Positions 8,854 through 18,803 of a DNA stretch of 64,000 nucleotides are shown here, piece by piece. The stretch lies in the NCBI GenBank assembly GCA_949287655.1, contig CASEHD010000003.1, positions 132,897 to 196,896 on the forward strand, in the 5' to 3' direction. A model generated the notes under the pieces. The model did no database searches. It saw nothing but the letters and a program-made list of their open reading frames with translations, and had not been told where the DNA came from. Each line of letters starts with the position of its first letter. Position 1 is the first letter of the stretch. A program made the translations under genes and the position numbers. This stretch comes from an uncultured Christensenella sp. (GTDB lineage Bacteria; Bacillota; Clostridia; Christensenellales; UBA3700).

Positions 8854-9786
8854 GGTTTACCTTCTTACACGATTATCATAACACAGAATATCGTCAATGT
8901 AAAATATTTTAATAAAATAAACGGAAGTCTGAACAACATTAAAAGCAAATGCGGTCGACAATATTAAAAAAATGAGACTCAATACCCGATGAAAAAAATA
9001 ACGACGGCGAAAGGCAAACGAAATTTGCCGAAGAGAGACGCGAACGGATACGCAAGCGGGCGAACATAGAGATTTATCACAGAAAGACAAAAGCGAGCCT
9101 TAACGGAAAAAACCGGCACGCATAATCCGTTCGTCCCGTTTGCCTGCAAAGACAGTCAGCGAACAGCTTGTTGCATACTCCGAAACGTACGCATAAGTAT
9201 TAAAACAGCAAAACTCTGCCGCTCAAATATAAAAATCGTTTATCTTTAAAAAGAATAGATTCGGAAAATAAAACAACAAAGAAAACGGAATAGTCGAAAT
9301 TTTAAACGTATGAAAAAATCAACGCAAGATATCCGCATATTTAAAAGAAGCGCAAAACAAACTTACAAAAAAGTTACCGGCAAAACATAACAGCCGCCCG
9401 ACATCATAAAAAAAATATAAAAGTAAAATTCTGTATGGACGAAACGGATATAATTATAAGAATGAAAAATATGATGAAAACAAAAAACAGCGTTGAATAA
9501 AGAGATATACCTATGACCTTAGTCAACTTGGATTTTTATTGCGGAAGCAGATTTAAAAAAGTCTATCTAAGTGATATTCGCACCGTTTTATCCATAATTT
9601 TTATGTCGCTCAGACAAGACAGAAAAAAGAGTGGACGCGAAGATGATTGCAATTTTTGTCGACCGTTATAAAAATCGATCAAGGGCACAAATTGTAAAAT
9701 TTATGTCGAGATCATATTAAAACCACAAGACAGACAGCGACCTTAACGCTGCATAGATCTTGTTGCGGCAATATAAGCAAATTGAT
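8854..9786. other. Long AT-rich stretch without a convincing gene
   Basis: About 930 bp rich in A-runs. The only ORF worth noting is 9513-9671 (+), 52 codons, preceded by a weak AAGAGA site; its product is unrecognised and I do not call it. No tRNA, repeat array or transposase remnant is visible. Confidence 0.5.
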
Positions 9787-9825
9787 TTAACAAAAATCTC
9801 GCAAAGTTATAATTTTGCGAGATTT
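9787..9825 (-). terminator. Terminator of the tandem-OB-fold gene
   Basis: Perfect 12-bp stem (AAATCTCGCAAA/TTTGCGAGATTT) with an 8-nt loop. On the minus strand it runs into a TTTTTGTT tract, about 60 bp after the stop at 9888. Confidence 0.85.
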
Positions 9826-9887
9826 AGAAGATATATGACTGGATATAAATATTTTTTGACTTAATTTAGAATAATTTTCAAATCGAT

Positions 9888-10529
9888 TCAAAGCGCCTGC
9901 TTACCGTGTTCGTCCTTTTCAAGAGTCACTTTGCTGACTGAAACTTCATACGCCACCCTTTCCTCGCTCTTATCGTCGCCGAGGTTCTTAACGTATTTCC
10001 TGCTCTGTATCCTTCCACTGACGCTTATCTTCGTCCCAACCGGCAGGCTTTGTACAAAACGCGCATTTCTTCCCCATAAAATACATGGAATATAATCCGA
10101 CTTATTATATGCTCTGTTGACCGCCAGAAGCACGTCGCATATCTCTCTTTTGAACGGCGTCGTACGGTAAACGGGCTGCTTGCAGATATAGCCGCAAATA
10201 TCTATCTGATTCGGGTTTTGTATTTCGTCCTCGCTTACCACGTCGCGGACGAACGCAGTCAGAAGCAACCGCGATCTTTCCCCCTCGAGTTTATTATAGC
10301 TTCTGAACTGTCCTACCACGCTCACCTTATCCCCGACCTCTATCCCGTTCTGAGATATAAGTCTGTCGGATATGGTCACCGGTATCGTATCCGTCTGATC
10401 GGACAGCCTCGGCACAGTTATCTCTGTTTCAAAAAATCCTTCGCCGAACACCTCGTGGCTGTAAACAGGCTCTTTGGATATTATCCCCGTAAGTTGCAAT
10501 TTGTTGTTGTTCATCTGCTCGTAATTCAT
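9888..10529 (-). CDS. Single-stranded-DNA-binding-like protein with two OB folds
   Basis: The 213-residue protein reads as two SSB-like OB folds in tandem: about residues 10-100 (LTGIISKEPVYSHEVFGEGFFETEI) and about 105-205 (IDICGYICKQPVYRTTPFKREICDVLLAVNR, then IPCILWGRNARF). The second half matches the usual SSB core, where the substrate strand and an aromatic in 'P(C/V)ILWG' are conserved. There is no acidic SSB C-terminal tip, so it probably does not recruit the SSB interactome. The ATG has a strong GGAGGG site. It is monocistronic with its own terminator. Role unknown: a paralogue of replicative SSB, perhaps for repair or competence. Confidence 0.75.
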   Translation of the reverse strand: MNYEQMNNNKLQLTGIISKEPVYSHEVFGEGFFETEITVPRLSDQTDTIPVTISDRLISQNGIEVGDKVSVVGQFRSYNKLEGERSRLLLTAFVRDVVSEDEIQNPNQIDICGYICKQPVYRTTPFKREICDVLLAVNRAYNKSDYIPCILWGRNARFVQSLPVGTKISVSGRIQSRKYVKNLGDDKSEERVAYEVSVSKVTLEKDEHGKQAL

Positions 10530-11012
10530 ACGACCCTCCGTTTATTTGTAATTGTTTTTATTCTCTTTTCTTTGCCGTATCAAGCGTCGGACTTTTAATA
10601 ATACCCACGACGCGGTTACTGTTTTCCGCCTGAATATCGATTTTTTGTATAAATATGATGTTTTAGCGGTATCTTATCCCCGTTACACGCTATGTTTTTA
10701 TCGCGGTTTATTTTGCAACCGTATGTATGCCCGTCTTTATTCGGTTTTACGATGCTTTTGGCGACGTTTTCCATTGACGATTTTTCCCGTTTACCGCATT
10801 TTTAAACCGTCTTTCGACCGACAACGGTCTGTTGTCAGACATATCGGCAGCTCAACACTTGTATTTCATACCGCAATCCGCGGCTTTCACTCTCCCGACT
10901 CTAATCCGAATCTCGCGCTAAGCGCTTATTTCTCTTTATTTTTGCCTGATGACAACGTTCTTAACGACACAGCGTGCAAAATTCACTTTACGAAACCTGC
11001 TTGCCAGTTCTC
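10530..11012. other. Intergenic region, nothing supported
   Basis: About 480 bp. A 154-codon plus-strand frame runs through it but lacks a ribosome site, is rich in Phe/Tyr/Arg/Cys and resembles no family; I see no terminator or promoter of good quality. Confidence 0.4.
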
Positions 11013-11780
11013 TTAAACGTTTTTATGTTGTATGCCGTTGTTGTCGATATAATAATCTTCGGCGTACACCAGCTTTGACATCGTTACGGGCTTATACCCG
11101 TTGTTTATCAGATTCGCAAGCACAAGAGGCAAAGCCTCAAGTATATTCTCACTGTTGTTGTGAAACAGCACAATCGAGCCGTTTTTTATGTTTTTCGTCA
11201 CTCTGGACGTAATTTCAGTCGCGGAAAGTCCTTTCCAATCGAGCGAATCGACGCTCCACTGTATCGTCTGAAGACCGAGTTCTTCAGCGGTTTCGATAAG
11301 CTTATTGTCGTAATCGCCGAAAGGCGGTCTGAAATACGTCGGCGTTTTGCCCGTCAGTTTATATACGACGTCGTTTACATACGTCAGCTCTTCCTTTATC
11401 TTATCAGCAGAAAGTTTAGACATCTGCAAGTGATTATTGCTGTGGTTACCGATCTCACAGCCGCTTTCCGCTATCGCCTTAGTCTCTTCCGGATACCTGT
11501 CAAGCCAGAATCCTACGAGGAAAAACGTAGCTTCTACGTTATATTTTTCAAGTATTTCAAGTATTTTCAGCGTTTTATCCGCGCCCCATGCCGCGTCAAA
11601 CGTAAGCGCAACCAGTTTTTCTTCTCCGCAATCGACGCCGTAAACCGGGATCTTCCTTGTCGATTTGTTTGAAAACACCGTCGCGAAGGTCTGCGTATTC
11701 ACGATAAACCCGCACGCCACGCAAAGCAGCAACACTACGGCTATGCATATCAACGTCGACTTTTTTACTGAAAAGACCAT
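11013..11780 (-). CDS. PdaB-like polysaccharide deacetylase
   Basis: NodB-family deacetylase, membrane anchored by an N-terminal hydrophobic segment (about residues 9-28) with the catalytic domain outside. Motifs in order: ALTFDAAWG (the first Asp kept, the usual second Asp replaced by Ala), NHSNNH metal site, RPPFGDYD, SVDSLDW and IVLFHN. This form of motif 1 and the 255-residue length resemble sporulation PdaB, which keeps spore cortex stable, rather than PgdA. The ATG has an AGGAG site 9 nt upstream. Monocistronic, next to the SRP RNA. The PdaB assignment, and hence a sporulation role, is likely but not certain. Confidence 0.85.
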   Translation of the reverse strand: MVFSVKKSTLICIAVVLLLCVACGFIVNTQTFATVFSNKSTRKIPVYGVDCGEEKLVALTFDAAWGADKTLKILEILEKYNVEATFFLVGFWLDRYPEETKAIAESGCEIGNHSNNHLQMSKLSADKIKEELTYVNDVVYKLTGKTPTYFRPPFGDYDNKLIETAEELGLQTIQWSVDSLDWKGLSATEITSRVTKNIKNGSIVLFHNNSENILEALPLVLANLINNGYKPVTMSKLVYAEDYYIDNNGIQHKNV

Positions 11781-12064
11781 GTTTTTTTGCTCCTATTTAT
11801 CATATCACGGCAGAATTGATGAAATTTGTAAGACTTTGTCGATAAACCGTATTATTTTGACAAACTGCCGCGCTTAATAATCGTTATGCGGCAATCTTGC
11901 GAATTATGACCCGTCTTAAATCCGAATTAACTCTCTGAGCGTTGCAAACTTTATCTGTCTATGTCGTCAACCGACTATTTCAGTCCGTTTTCACCCTTAT
12001 TTTACAAAAAACGCGCGTTTTTCGTCTGAAAATTCGTCTTCTGAAAGCTGATATCCTTTTTATC

Positions 12065-12093
12065 TTGACTTTTTCTGAAAAATACAATATACT
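12065..12093 (+). promoter_or_regulatory. SigA promoter of the SRP RNA gene
   Basis: TTGACT (12065-12070), 17-bp spacer, TATACT (12088-12093), 7 nt before the first base of the RNA: a near-consensus stable-RNA promoter. Confidence 0.9.
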
Positions 12094-12099
12094 AATATC

Positions 12100-12367
12100 G
12101 CTGTGCTAGGCGGGGAGCTAGCGGTGCCCTGTTATCCGCAATCCGCTACAGCGGAGCTGAATGCTAATTGAGGCTTTTCGTATTGAGGGCCGCCGGGGAC
12201 AAGTGTTGACGATACCAAGGTCTTGTGCAAGCGTGCACTGTGAACCATGTCAGGGCTTGACCGCAGCAGCATTAAGCAGATCGTATGTTGTGCCACGAGG
12301 TAGCTTTGGAGGAGATAACTATCTCCGTACCGCCTCGATACGCACTGTCGGGATTAGATGCACAGCC
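12100..12367 (+). ncRNA. ffs: Signal recognition particle RNA (large, Alu-domain type)
   Basis: RNA scaffold of SRP, binding Ffh and targeting membrane proteins co-translationally. The 5' Alu part (GCTAGGCGGGGAGCTAGCGG, GCCCTGTTATCCGCAATCCGC) matches B. subtilis scRNA closely. The S-domain Ffh site is present (TGAACCATGTCAGG and AGCAGCATTAAG). The 5' GCTGTGC (12100-12106) pairs exactly with GCACAGC (12360-12366), closing helix 5. The apical loop of helix 8 is not the usual GGAA: aligned base for base with the B. subtilis helix, the loop reads UGAC, and the closing pair becomes U-C. Consensus promoter and terminator flank it. Confidence 0.95.
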
Positions 12368-12379
12368 TTAGAAAACTAC

Positions 12380-12410
12380 GTCCTTCGGTTTTCCGAAGGA
12401 CATTTTCATT
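12380..12410 (+). terminator. Terminator of the SRP RNA
   Basis: Perfect 9-bp stem GTCCTTCGG/CCGAAGGAC with a TTTT loop, then ATTTTCATT. Confidence 0.85.
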
Positions 12411-12420
12411 GTAAACTTTA

Positions 12421-12903
12421 AGAATCCGTCGCCTCAAAATACCGTCCCTTCAAAAACAAGCGACCCTTTATTTTCAATAAATAAACTCCGCCGTATCGCT
12501 TTGCTCGACAAAAATACGCTCAAAATTTAAGCCTCAAAACGGCAATTATACTGAAAAACGTTGTATTCGCGTATGTTTTTCAATATGATCAATTGCGCAA
12601 GCTTCTCTTCAAATCAGATACCCGTAGAATAGCGCAGATAGAAAATGTATCATAAAAAGCCGACATAGGCCGCGAACTAATTACAAGAATATGATTTTGA
12701 AACGGCGCTGAGCTCGTCGATCGTTTTGCGCTTTATACAAGAAAAATGCCGATGCGCGGCAGACGGTCGTTGTCTCTTCTCGGAGTGACAGCCGTACGGT
12801 TTTGCCATGTGTAAATATATTAATGCTAAATACAGATCGCTGCCCCGGTCACAACTTCGTCCCGGTAACAAAAGGCGCAAAATTCGCCTTCATCTGCATA
12901 TTT
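12421..12903. other. Intergenic region, nothing supported
   Basis: About 480 bp between the SRP terminator and the next gene. Plus-strand frame upstream of 12912 stays open to 12807 but has no ribosome site and a non-protein-like composition. Confidence 0.4.
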
Positions 12904-12911
12904 TTGACAAA

Positions 12912-13940
12912 ATGAAAATAGTGTTTAATATGGATTATACTAAATTTTATCTGAAAAATTACGAACCGGAAATGAGCGCGGAAAGTGACGAAAACGAAAA
13001 AGAAAAGGTAATTTTTCCTCGACTTGAAGCGCGCAGACAGCCGGAAATAATATATATCAATCCCGACGGCGAAGTGTTCGACCCTGAACTCGAGAACATG
13101 AAAAGCCGGCGTGAAAACTGCACGGATAACGAATTACCCGACGATAACGCCGCGAATTATTACGGTAAAACAAACGAAATCACGGGCAACGCTACAAGCG
13201 GTGAAAATTTTGTTAAGGTCAGCAGAAAACAAAGAAAAGAACAGAAAAAGTTCGCAAACGCTTTCTGCCAGACGGTACTCATTTTCGCAATCATTGTCAT
13301 GACTCTGATCGTCAGCGCAGACTTTCTGACGGACGGAAAAGTCATCGCAGCGATCGCCGCAGGTTTTTCGGCAGAAAAATTAGAATATTACGCCGTCCTT
13401 GAGAACCCGGAAACGGATATGACGTCAAGCCGCGTCGACTCATACGCGATGAGATTAAAAGGCGGCGCGGGATTTATCGTGAAAAACGGAGAAAACTATT
13501 ATAACGTATTCGCGGTATACGACGATATATCAGACGCAAAAGATCATATTAAGCAAAACGGCGGCGAGCTTATAACCTTGTCAACAGATTATTACGATAA
13601 CGTGACAAGCGACCTTAAAAATTATACCGATTACCCGAAAAAGGTGTGCGGCGATCTTACAAAAATAGCCTCTCAACTGACATCGCAACAGATATCGGCT
13701 GCCGAAGCGCTTGAAAAGATAAATACGGTAAAAGAAGATTTTGCGGCCGTCTATGACAATATGACCAGCGTCGCGTCGGAAAGCAACGACGACAAGAGCG
13801 TTACTCTGCTTGCCAACGCTTCGGTCGCGGTATCCGCGCTGGAATATCTTTGCGACGCTACTGCGTCACGCCCCAATCTCGTCTGCGATATAAGATATAC
13901 TGTTTGCAGAATAATTTTTACGTACTGTTACTCTGAATAA
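12912..13940 (+). CDS. Single-pass membrane protein with an extracellular SPOR-like region
   Basis: Unrecognised by name. A Glu/Asn-rich cytoplasmic part is followed by a basic RKQRKEQKKF stretch, one transmembrane helix (TVLIFAIIVMTLIVSADFL) and an outer region containing a SPOR-like fold signature: GGAGFIVKNGENYYNVFAVYDDISDAKDHI, where SPOR domains have 'yyVQvGaF.d..nA..l..kL'. SPOR domains bind glycan strands lacking stem peptides at division or spore septa, so a cell-envelope role is likely. The start is uncertain: ATG at 12912 and 12930 both lack a good Shine-Dalgarno, and promoter-like TTGACA (12904) N16 TAATAT (12926) overlaps them, so translation could begin further in, such as the ATG at 12972. 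Confidence 0.65.
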   Translation: MKIVFNMDYTKFYLKNYEPEMSAESDENEKEKVIFPRLEARRQPEIIYINPDGEVFDPELENMKSRRENCTDNELPDDNAANYYGKTNEITGNATSGENFVKVSRKQRKEQKKFANAFCQTVLIFAIIVMTLIVSADFLTDGKVIAAIAAGFSAEKLEYYAVLENPETDMTSSRVDSYAMRLKGGAGFIVKNGENYYNVFAVYDDISDAKDHIKQNGGELITLSTDYYDNVTSDLKNYTDYPKKVCGDLTKIASQLTSQQISAAEALEKINTVKEDFAAVYDNMTSVASESNDDKSVTLLANASVAVSALEYLCDATASRPNLVCDIRYTVCRIIFTYCYSE

Positions 13941-14930
13941 TTTTATTATATTTTATTTTAATAAAGTATTTTGTATTATTATTAATTATTTATAATTTGT
14001 ATAATGCCGTATTTTAAACAGTTGTGCAGTAGTGATTTATCGTTGCTATAACAGTATATTATTCCGTTGTATATAACTTATAATTGTTTCAAGAACCAAG
14101 TATTAATAAACAAAGTCATCATTATAATGCTTGTATTTATAAATCAGGAATCGATCCAAAGATAAGGTTGTAAAACGGTATGTCAGGCAGACGATATTAT
14201 CGTCTATACCCAAGAGGCGGATATGATTGACGTAGAGGTATTCAAAAATTGAGTCATCTATAAATTAAATAATATATATCGTTTATCCCGGGCGTCGACA
14301 GAACGCGTTTCACGATAAAACATATAATACCGCCGTATATGACTGGTTGTAAAATAATACGCTGCCGGCAACCGTTTTCAAACAGATCAGCGCGAGACGT
14401 GTCTCAGTTGTATTGCCGTTCGCAAACAAGTCGCCGGATTGTGCAAGTACGCAAAAAGCGCGTTTAAGGTGTTCCGCCGAGTTGTGTATAGGTAAATCCG
14501 ATAATTGAAATGACAGTCCCGTTAAATCGCAAACTACGGCTAAACAAACCCCACGCTGATTCACCGGCTAATATACAAGTCGTAAACCGCCCCATTATTT
14601 ATCTGCAACGGCAAATCAAATGATCGAATAAATTTATATATTCCACGTTTTTTCACAGGGTCCGAAGTTGTTCTTCTTAAAGATACGCCGCTTCTCAGAG
14701 CAAACCTTTTTTAAATAAATCTGCGTAAATGCCTGTCTTTTCAGCCTGTTTAATTACTTCTATATTTATTACTTTTTACTTAATTTTATCTGATAATACT
14801 TGATAATTCTGAAAAATACGTTAAATATTCAATTTGCAGAATAATATCGGCACACATTATTCGTTAAAACAGCGTAACGGATCGTTGTCAGACCATATAA
14901 GTCAAAACAGATCCGCTGCGCCGAAAACCG
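13941..14930. other. Long AT-rich stretch without a convincing gene
   Basis: About 990 bp. It holds a perfect 17-bp palindrome at 14189-14205 (AGACGATA, T, TATCGTCT). A minus-strand frame at 14310-14564 (GTG start, 84 codons) has a passably protein-like centre (LSDLPIHNSAEHLKRAF) but no ribosome site or recognisable family; it could be a gene remnant. No RNA gene seen. Confidence 0.4.
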
Positions 14931-15389
14931 TCAGTCAGTCAGTTTGTCGTATTCCTCGACGAGAACTCCCGCTTCTTTAAAAAGCTCCATACTGAAATCG
15001 TCGGGATAACCGTGCTTAAAAACCACTCTCTTTATGCCTGCGTTTATTATCATTTTCGCGCATATCACGCAAGGCTGATGTGTGCAATAGAGGGTCGCGC
15101 CGTCTACGCTCACACCGAGTTTTGCCGCCTGAACGATCGCGTTCTGTTCCGCATGCACGGCGTAACATATCTCGTGCCGGGTACCCGAAGGTATACCCAG
15201 TTTCACGCGGATACACTCGCCCTTTTCGTTGCAACTCTTTATTCCGCTGCTCGCGCCGTTATATCCGGTGGTCAGAATACGCTTATCCTTTACAATGACA
15301 GCGCCCACGTGACGGTCGATCTTATAGCAACTTGACCAAGTAGATACGAATTCCGCCATTTCCATAAATCTTTTATCCCATTTGTTCAT
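14931..15389 (-). CDS. Deoxycytidylate (dCMP) deaminase, ComEB type
   Basis: Zinc enzyme converting dCMP to dUMP, feeding thymidylate synthesis. The 152-residue protein carries the deaminase metal site: HAEQNAI (His ligand and catalytic Glu) and PCVICAK (two Cys ligands), plus the extra N-terminal zinc or allosteric region with [15 protein letters not shown] and [11 protein letters not shown] found in dCMP deaminases. The ATG has a CGGAGA site. A promoter is visible at 15419-15448 on the minus strand. It stands alone, not beside com genes. Confidence 0.93.
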   Translation of the reverse strand: MNKWDKRFMEMAEFVSTWSSCYKIDRHVGAVIVKDKRILTTGYNGASSGIKSCNEKGECIRVKLGIPSGTRHEICYAVHAEQNAIVQAAKLGVSVDGATLYCTHQPCVICAKMIINAGIKRVVFKHGYPDDFSMELFKEAGVLVEEYDKLTD

Positions 15390-15418
15390 ATTCTTTCTCC
15401 GTAACTTTCAATAATATT

Positions 15419-15448
15419 ACTATACCACATTACCGGGCTGCTTCTCAA
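15419..15448 (-). promoter_or_regulatory. Promoter of the dCMP deaminase gene
   Basis: TTGAGA, 18-bp spacer, TATAGT preceded by TGG, about 30 bp before the start codon. Confidence 0.6.
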
Positions 15449-15740
15449 TACATTTTTTTATTTTTTAAGGCTCATTCGCTAAGCCGTTTTCTCAAAACTC
15501 CGTCGACGATAAACGGCGCCGACGCAAAGACATAATATTGATTCTTTTAATTTTATATAATATATATTCGGTATATCAAAACAGGTCAAAGCCGTCTGCC
15601 GCATGATCTCAACCAGAATTATTCAGACGACAAAATTCTCTGAAATCCTTTATTATTCGTTGTTTTTCACTTAAAATCAGCCGCGAAAAAACCGCATAAA
15701 AATTTAACTAAAAATATACATTATTTTTTGGCTGTAAGCC

Positions 15741-15769
15741 TTTACATAGTCGTGCCGGCGTGCTATAAT
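15741..15769 (+). promoter_or_regulatory. SigA promoter of groESL
   Basis: TTTACA (15741-15746), 17-bp spacer, TATAAT (15764-15769) with an extended TGC. Transcription should begin near 15776, at the edge of the CIRCE-like element. The preceding 15449-15740 stretch is AT-rich with no gene. Confidence 0.85.
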
Positions 15770-15777
15770 AAACAATG

Positions 15778-15804
15778 TTGGCAATCGGAAGGCTCGATTG
15801 CTAA
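15778..15804 (+). promoter_or_regulatory. CIRCE-like HrcA operator, variant sequence
   Basis: TTGGCAATC, 9-bp spacer, GATTGCTAA. The classical CIRCE is TTAGCACTC-N9-GAGTGCTAA. The geometry is exact, and the seventh base of one arm and its partner in the other are both changed (C to A, G to T), preserving symmetry. Placed at the groESL transcription start, it should bind HrcA and repress in the absence of heat stress. Confidence 0.85.
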
Positions 15805-15828
15805 CTCTTAACCAGGAGGTGAATCAAA

Positions 15829-16116
15829 ATGAATATTAAACCTTTGTTTGACAGAATAGTCGTAAAGGCTGTCGAAAGCGCAGACAAGACCGAAAGCGGT
15901 CTGTTCCTGCCTTCTTCCGCCAAGGAAAAGCCGCAATCGGCTCAGGTCATCGCGGTAGGACCCGGCGGTCTCGTAGACGGCAAAGAAGTGGCGATGCAGA
16001 TCAAAGTCGGCGATATCGTTCTCTTCAACAATTTCGCGGGCAGCGACTTTAAGCTTGACGGCGAAGATGTCACGATCCTTAAACAGAGCGACGTTCTTGC
16101 AATCATTGAAAAATAA
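15829..16116 (+). CDS. groES: GroES co-chaperonin
   Basis: Heptameric 10-kDa lid of the GroEL chamber. The 95-residue protein shows the typical start ([13 protein letters not shown]), the mobile loop around residues 18-30 ([19 protein letters not shown]) and the hydrophobic end. An AGGAGGTG site precedes the ATG. It is 13 bp before groEL and shares the CIRCE-controlled promoter. Confidence 0.98.
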   Translation: MNIKPLFDRIVVKAVESADKTESGLFLPSSAKEKPQSAQVIAVGPGGLVDGKEVAMQIKVGDIVLFNNFAGSDFKLDGEDVTILKQSDVLAIIEK

Positions 16117-16123
16117 GGAGTAA

Positions 16124-17758
<1,635 letters not shown>

Positions 17759-17779
17759 TAAACGCCGATCAAACGGTAT

Positions 17780-17809
17780 GCCGCTCCCTTTTCCGGGAGC
17801 GGCTTTTTT
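17780..17809 (+). terminator. Terminator of groESL
   Basis: Perfect 9-bp stem GCCGCTCCC/GGGAGCGGC with a 6-nt loop, then six Ts. Confidence 0.95.
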
Positions 17810-18010
17810 ATCAAAGTTCCCTTTTTCAGCAAACGTTTTTAAGCGCGTAATCGGATAGCGCACGCATTTGCCTGTTCTCCGATACAAATTATTCGTAAAT
17901 GTAATTCAAAAAATCAAATATTAAATTAGGTCTTCTTTAAATCCTGCAAAAATATCGTCTAAGCGTTTGACGCAGAAGTTAAAAAATCCCGGCTTATAAA
18001 CCGTTTAACG

Positions 18011-18058
18011 ACACAAAAACAGACCGCCGCGGTTCCCCGTCGTACGGTCTTTTTGTGT
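18011..18058. terminator. Bidirectional terminator-like hairpin before the divIVA-like gene's end
   Basis: AGACCG (18021-18026) pairs with CGGTCT (18045-18050); the flanks ACACAAAAA and TTTTGTGT extend the stem, giving T-runs in both directions. It most likely ends the minus-strand divIVA-like transcript. The rest of 17810-18203 holds no gene. Confidence 0.6.
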
Positions 18059-18203
18059 GATTGCATATCTGATCTTTGTCCGTGTTTCGTCCGCCTAAAG
18101 TTTCGGCGTTAAAACTTAAGCCTCTTATACCAACTATACACAGCCTATTTTAACGATAGATGCACTGATAAAAAAGACTTATCGCGCTTTTAACTTATGC
18201 TTT

Positions 18204-18692
18204 CTACGCAACCGTATTGTTTTTCAGCCTTTTTTCTTCGTTTTCGTGTTCGATCGTCGCTTCGTTGACGTAGGAACCGAGGTTGAGTTGTTCTCCCATA
18301 AGAGTTTGCAGCGAATTTTTCATTTCCGCTATAAACGCGTTTGTCGCCTGCACATGCCTTGGCGCGACACGGTTGACCTGATTTTTGCAATATGCCGTCC
18401 ACTTGCGCGAAAACTCGTTCAATCTCTCGCCTTCGAGCGCGAATCTGACTTTTGACGCGTAGTCTATCTCTTTCGCCTTGTCAATCGCGTTCATAAGCGC
18501 GGTAGAAATGCTTTCCTCTCTTTTCCTGTAATCGCATAGATCGCGGTAAAGTTCGTCGTTCTCGTTTTCGAGAAGTTTTATTCTCTCTCTCAGTTCCCCG
18601 TTCGTCTTTTCAAACTGAGACGAAAGTCCGACGATATAGTCGTCGACCTGTTTTTTGTCATAACCGTTTATTCTTACTTTAAATGTATCCAT
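18204..18692 (-). CDS. DivIVA-like coiled-coil protein
   Basis: The first 20 residues match the DivIVA/GpsB membrane-targeting domain (MDTFKVRINGYDKKQVDDYI), followed by a coiled coil (about 25-60) and a helical, charged remainder; 162 residues in all. DivIVA proteins bind negatively curved membrane at poles and septa and recruit division, wall or chromosome factors. The second half lacks the usual tetramerising coiled coil and is unlike named members, so the partner is unknown. A GGAGG site lies 6 nt before the ATG. It sits downstream of pncB but behind a terminator. Confidence 0.75.
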   Translation of the reverse strand: MDTFKVRINGYDKKQVDDYIVGLSSQFEKTNGELRERIKLLENENDELYRDLCDYRKREESISTALMNAIDKAKEIDYASKVRFALEGERLNEFSRKWTAYCKNQVNRVAPRHVQATNAFIAEMKNSLQTLMGEQLNLGSYVNEATIEHENEEKRLKNNTVA

Positions 18693-18718
18693 AACTGCCT
18701 CCGACGGAAATTATATCA

Positions 18719-18752
18719 AAAAAGCCCCGCGAAAGGAATGTTTCGCGAGGCG
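18719..18752 (-). terminator. Terminator of pncB
   Basis: On the minus strand, CTCGCGAAA and TTTCGCGGG form a stem of about 8 bp with a 6-nt loop, then CTTTTTTG. Confidence 0.8.
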
Positions 18753-18803
18753 GAGTTTTTGGCGTATTCGCGCAATTTTGCGCGGTTTATGTATAAAAAA
18801 CTC

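Noticed and set aside
9513..9671. 52-codon ORF with a weak AAGAGA site
   Set aside because: Too little support; unrecognised product in an AT-rich gap.
10552..11016. 154-codon plus-strand ORF
   Set aside because: No ribosome site, no recognisable family, composition like a chance frame.
12161..12421. 86-codon ORF inside the SRP RNA
   Set aside because: It lies wholly inside a confidently identified structural RNA gene.
14310..14564. 84-codon minus-strand ORF
   Set aside because: GTG start, no ribosome site, no family; possibly a remnant, but not demonstrable from this sequence.
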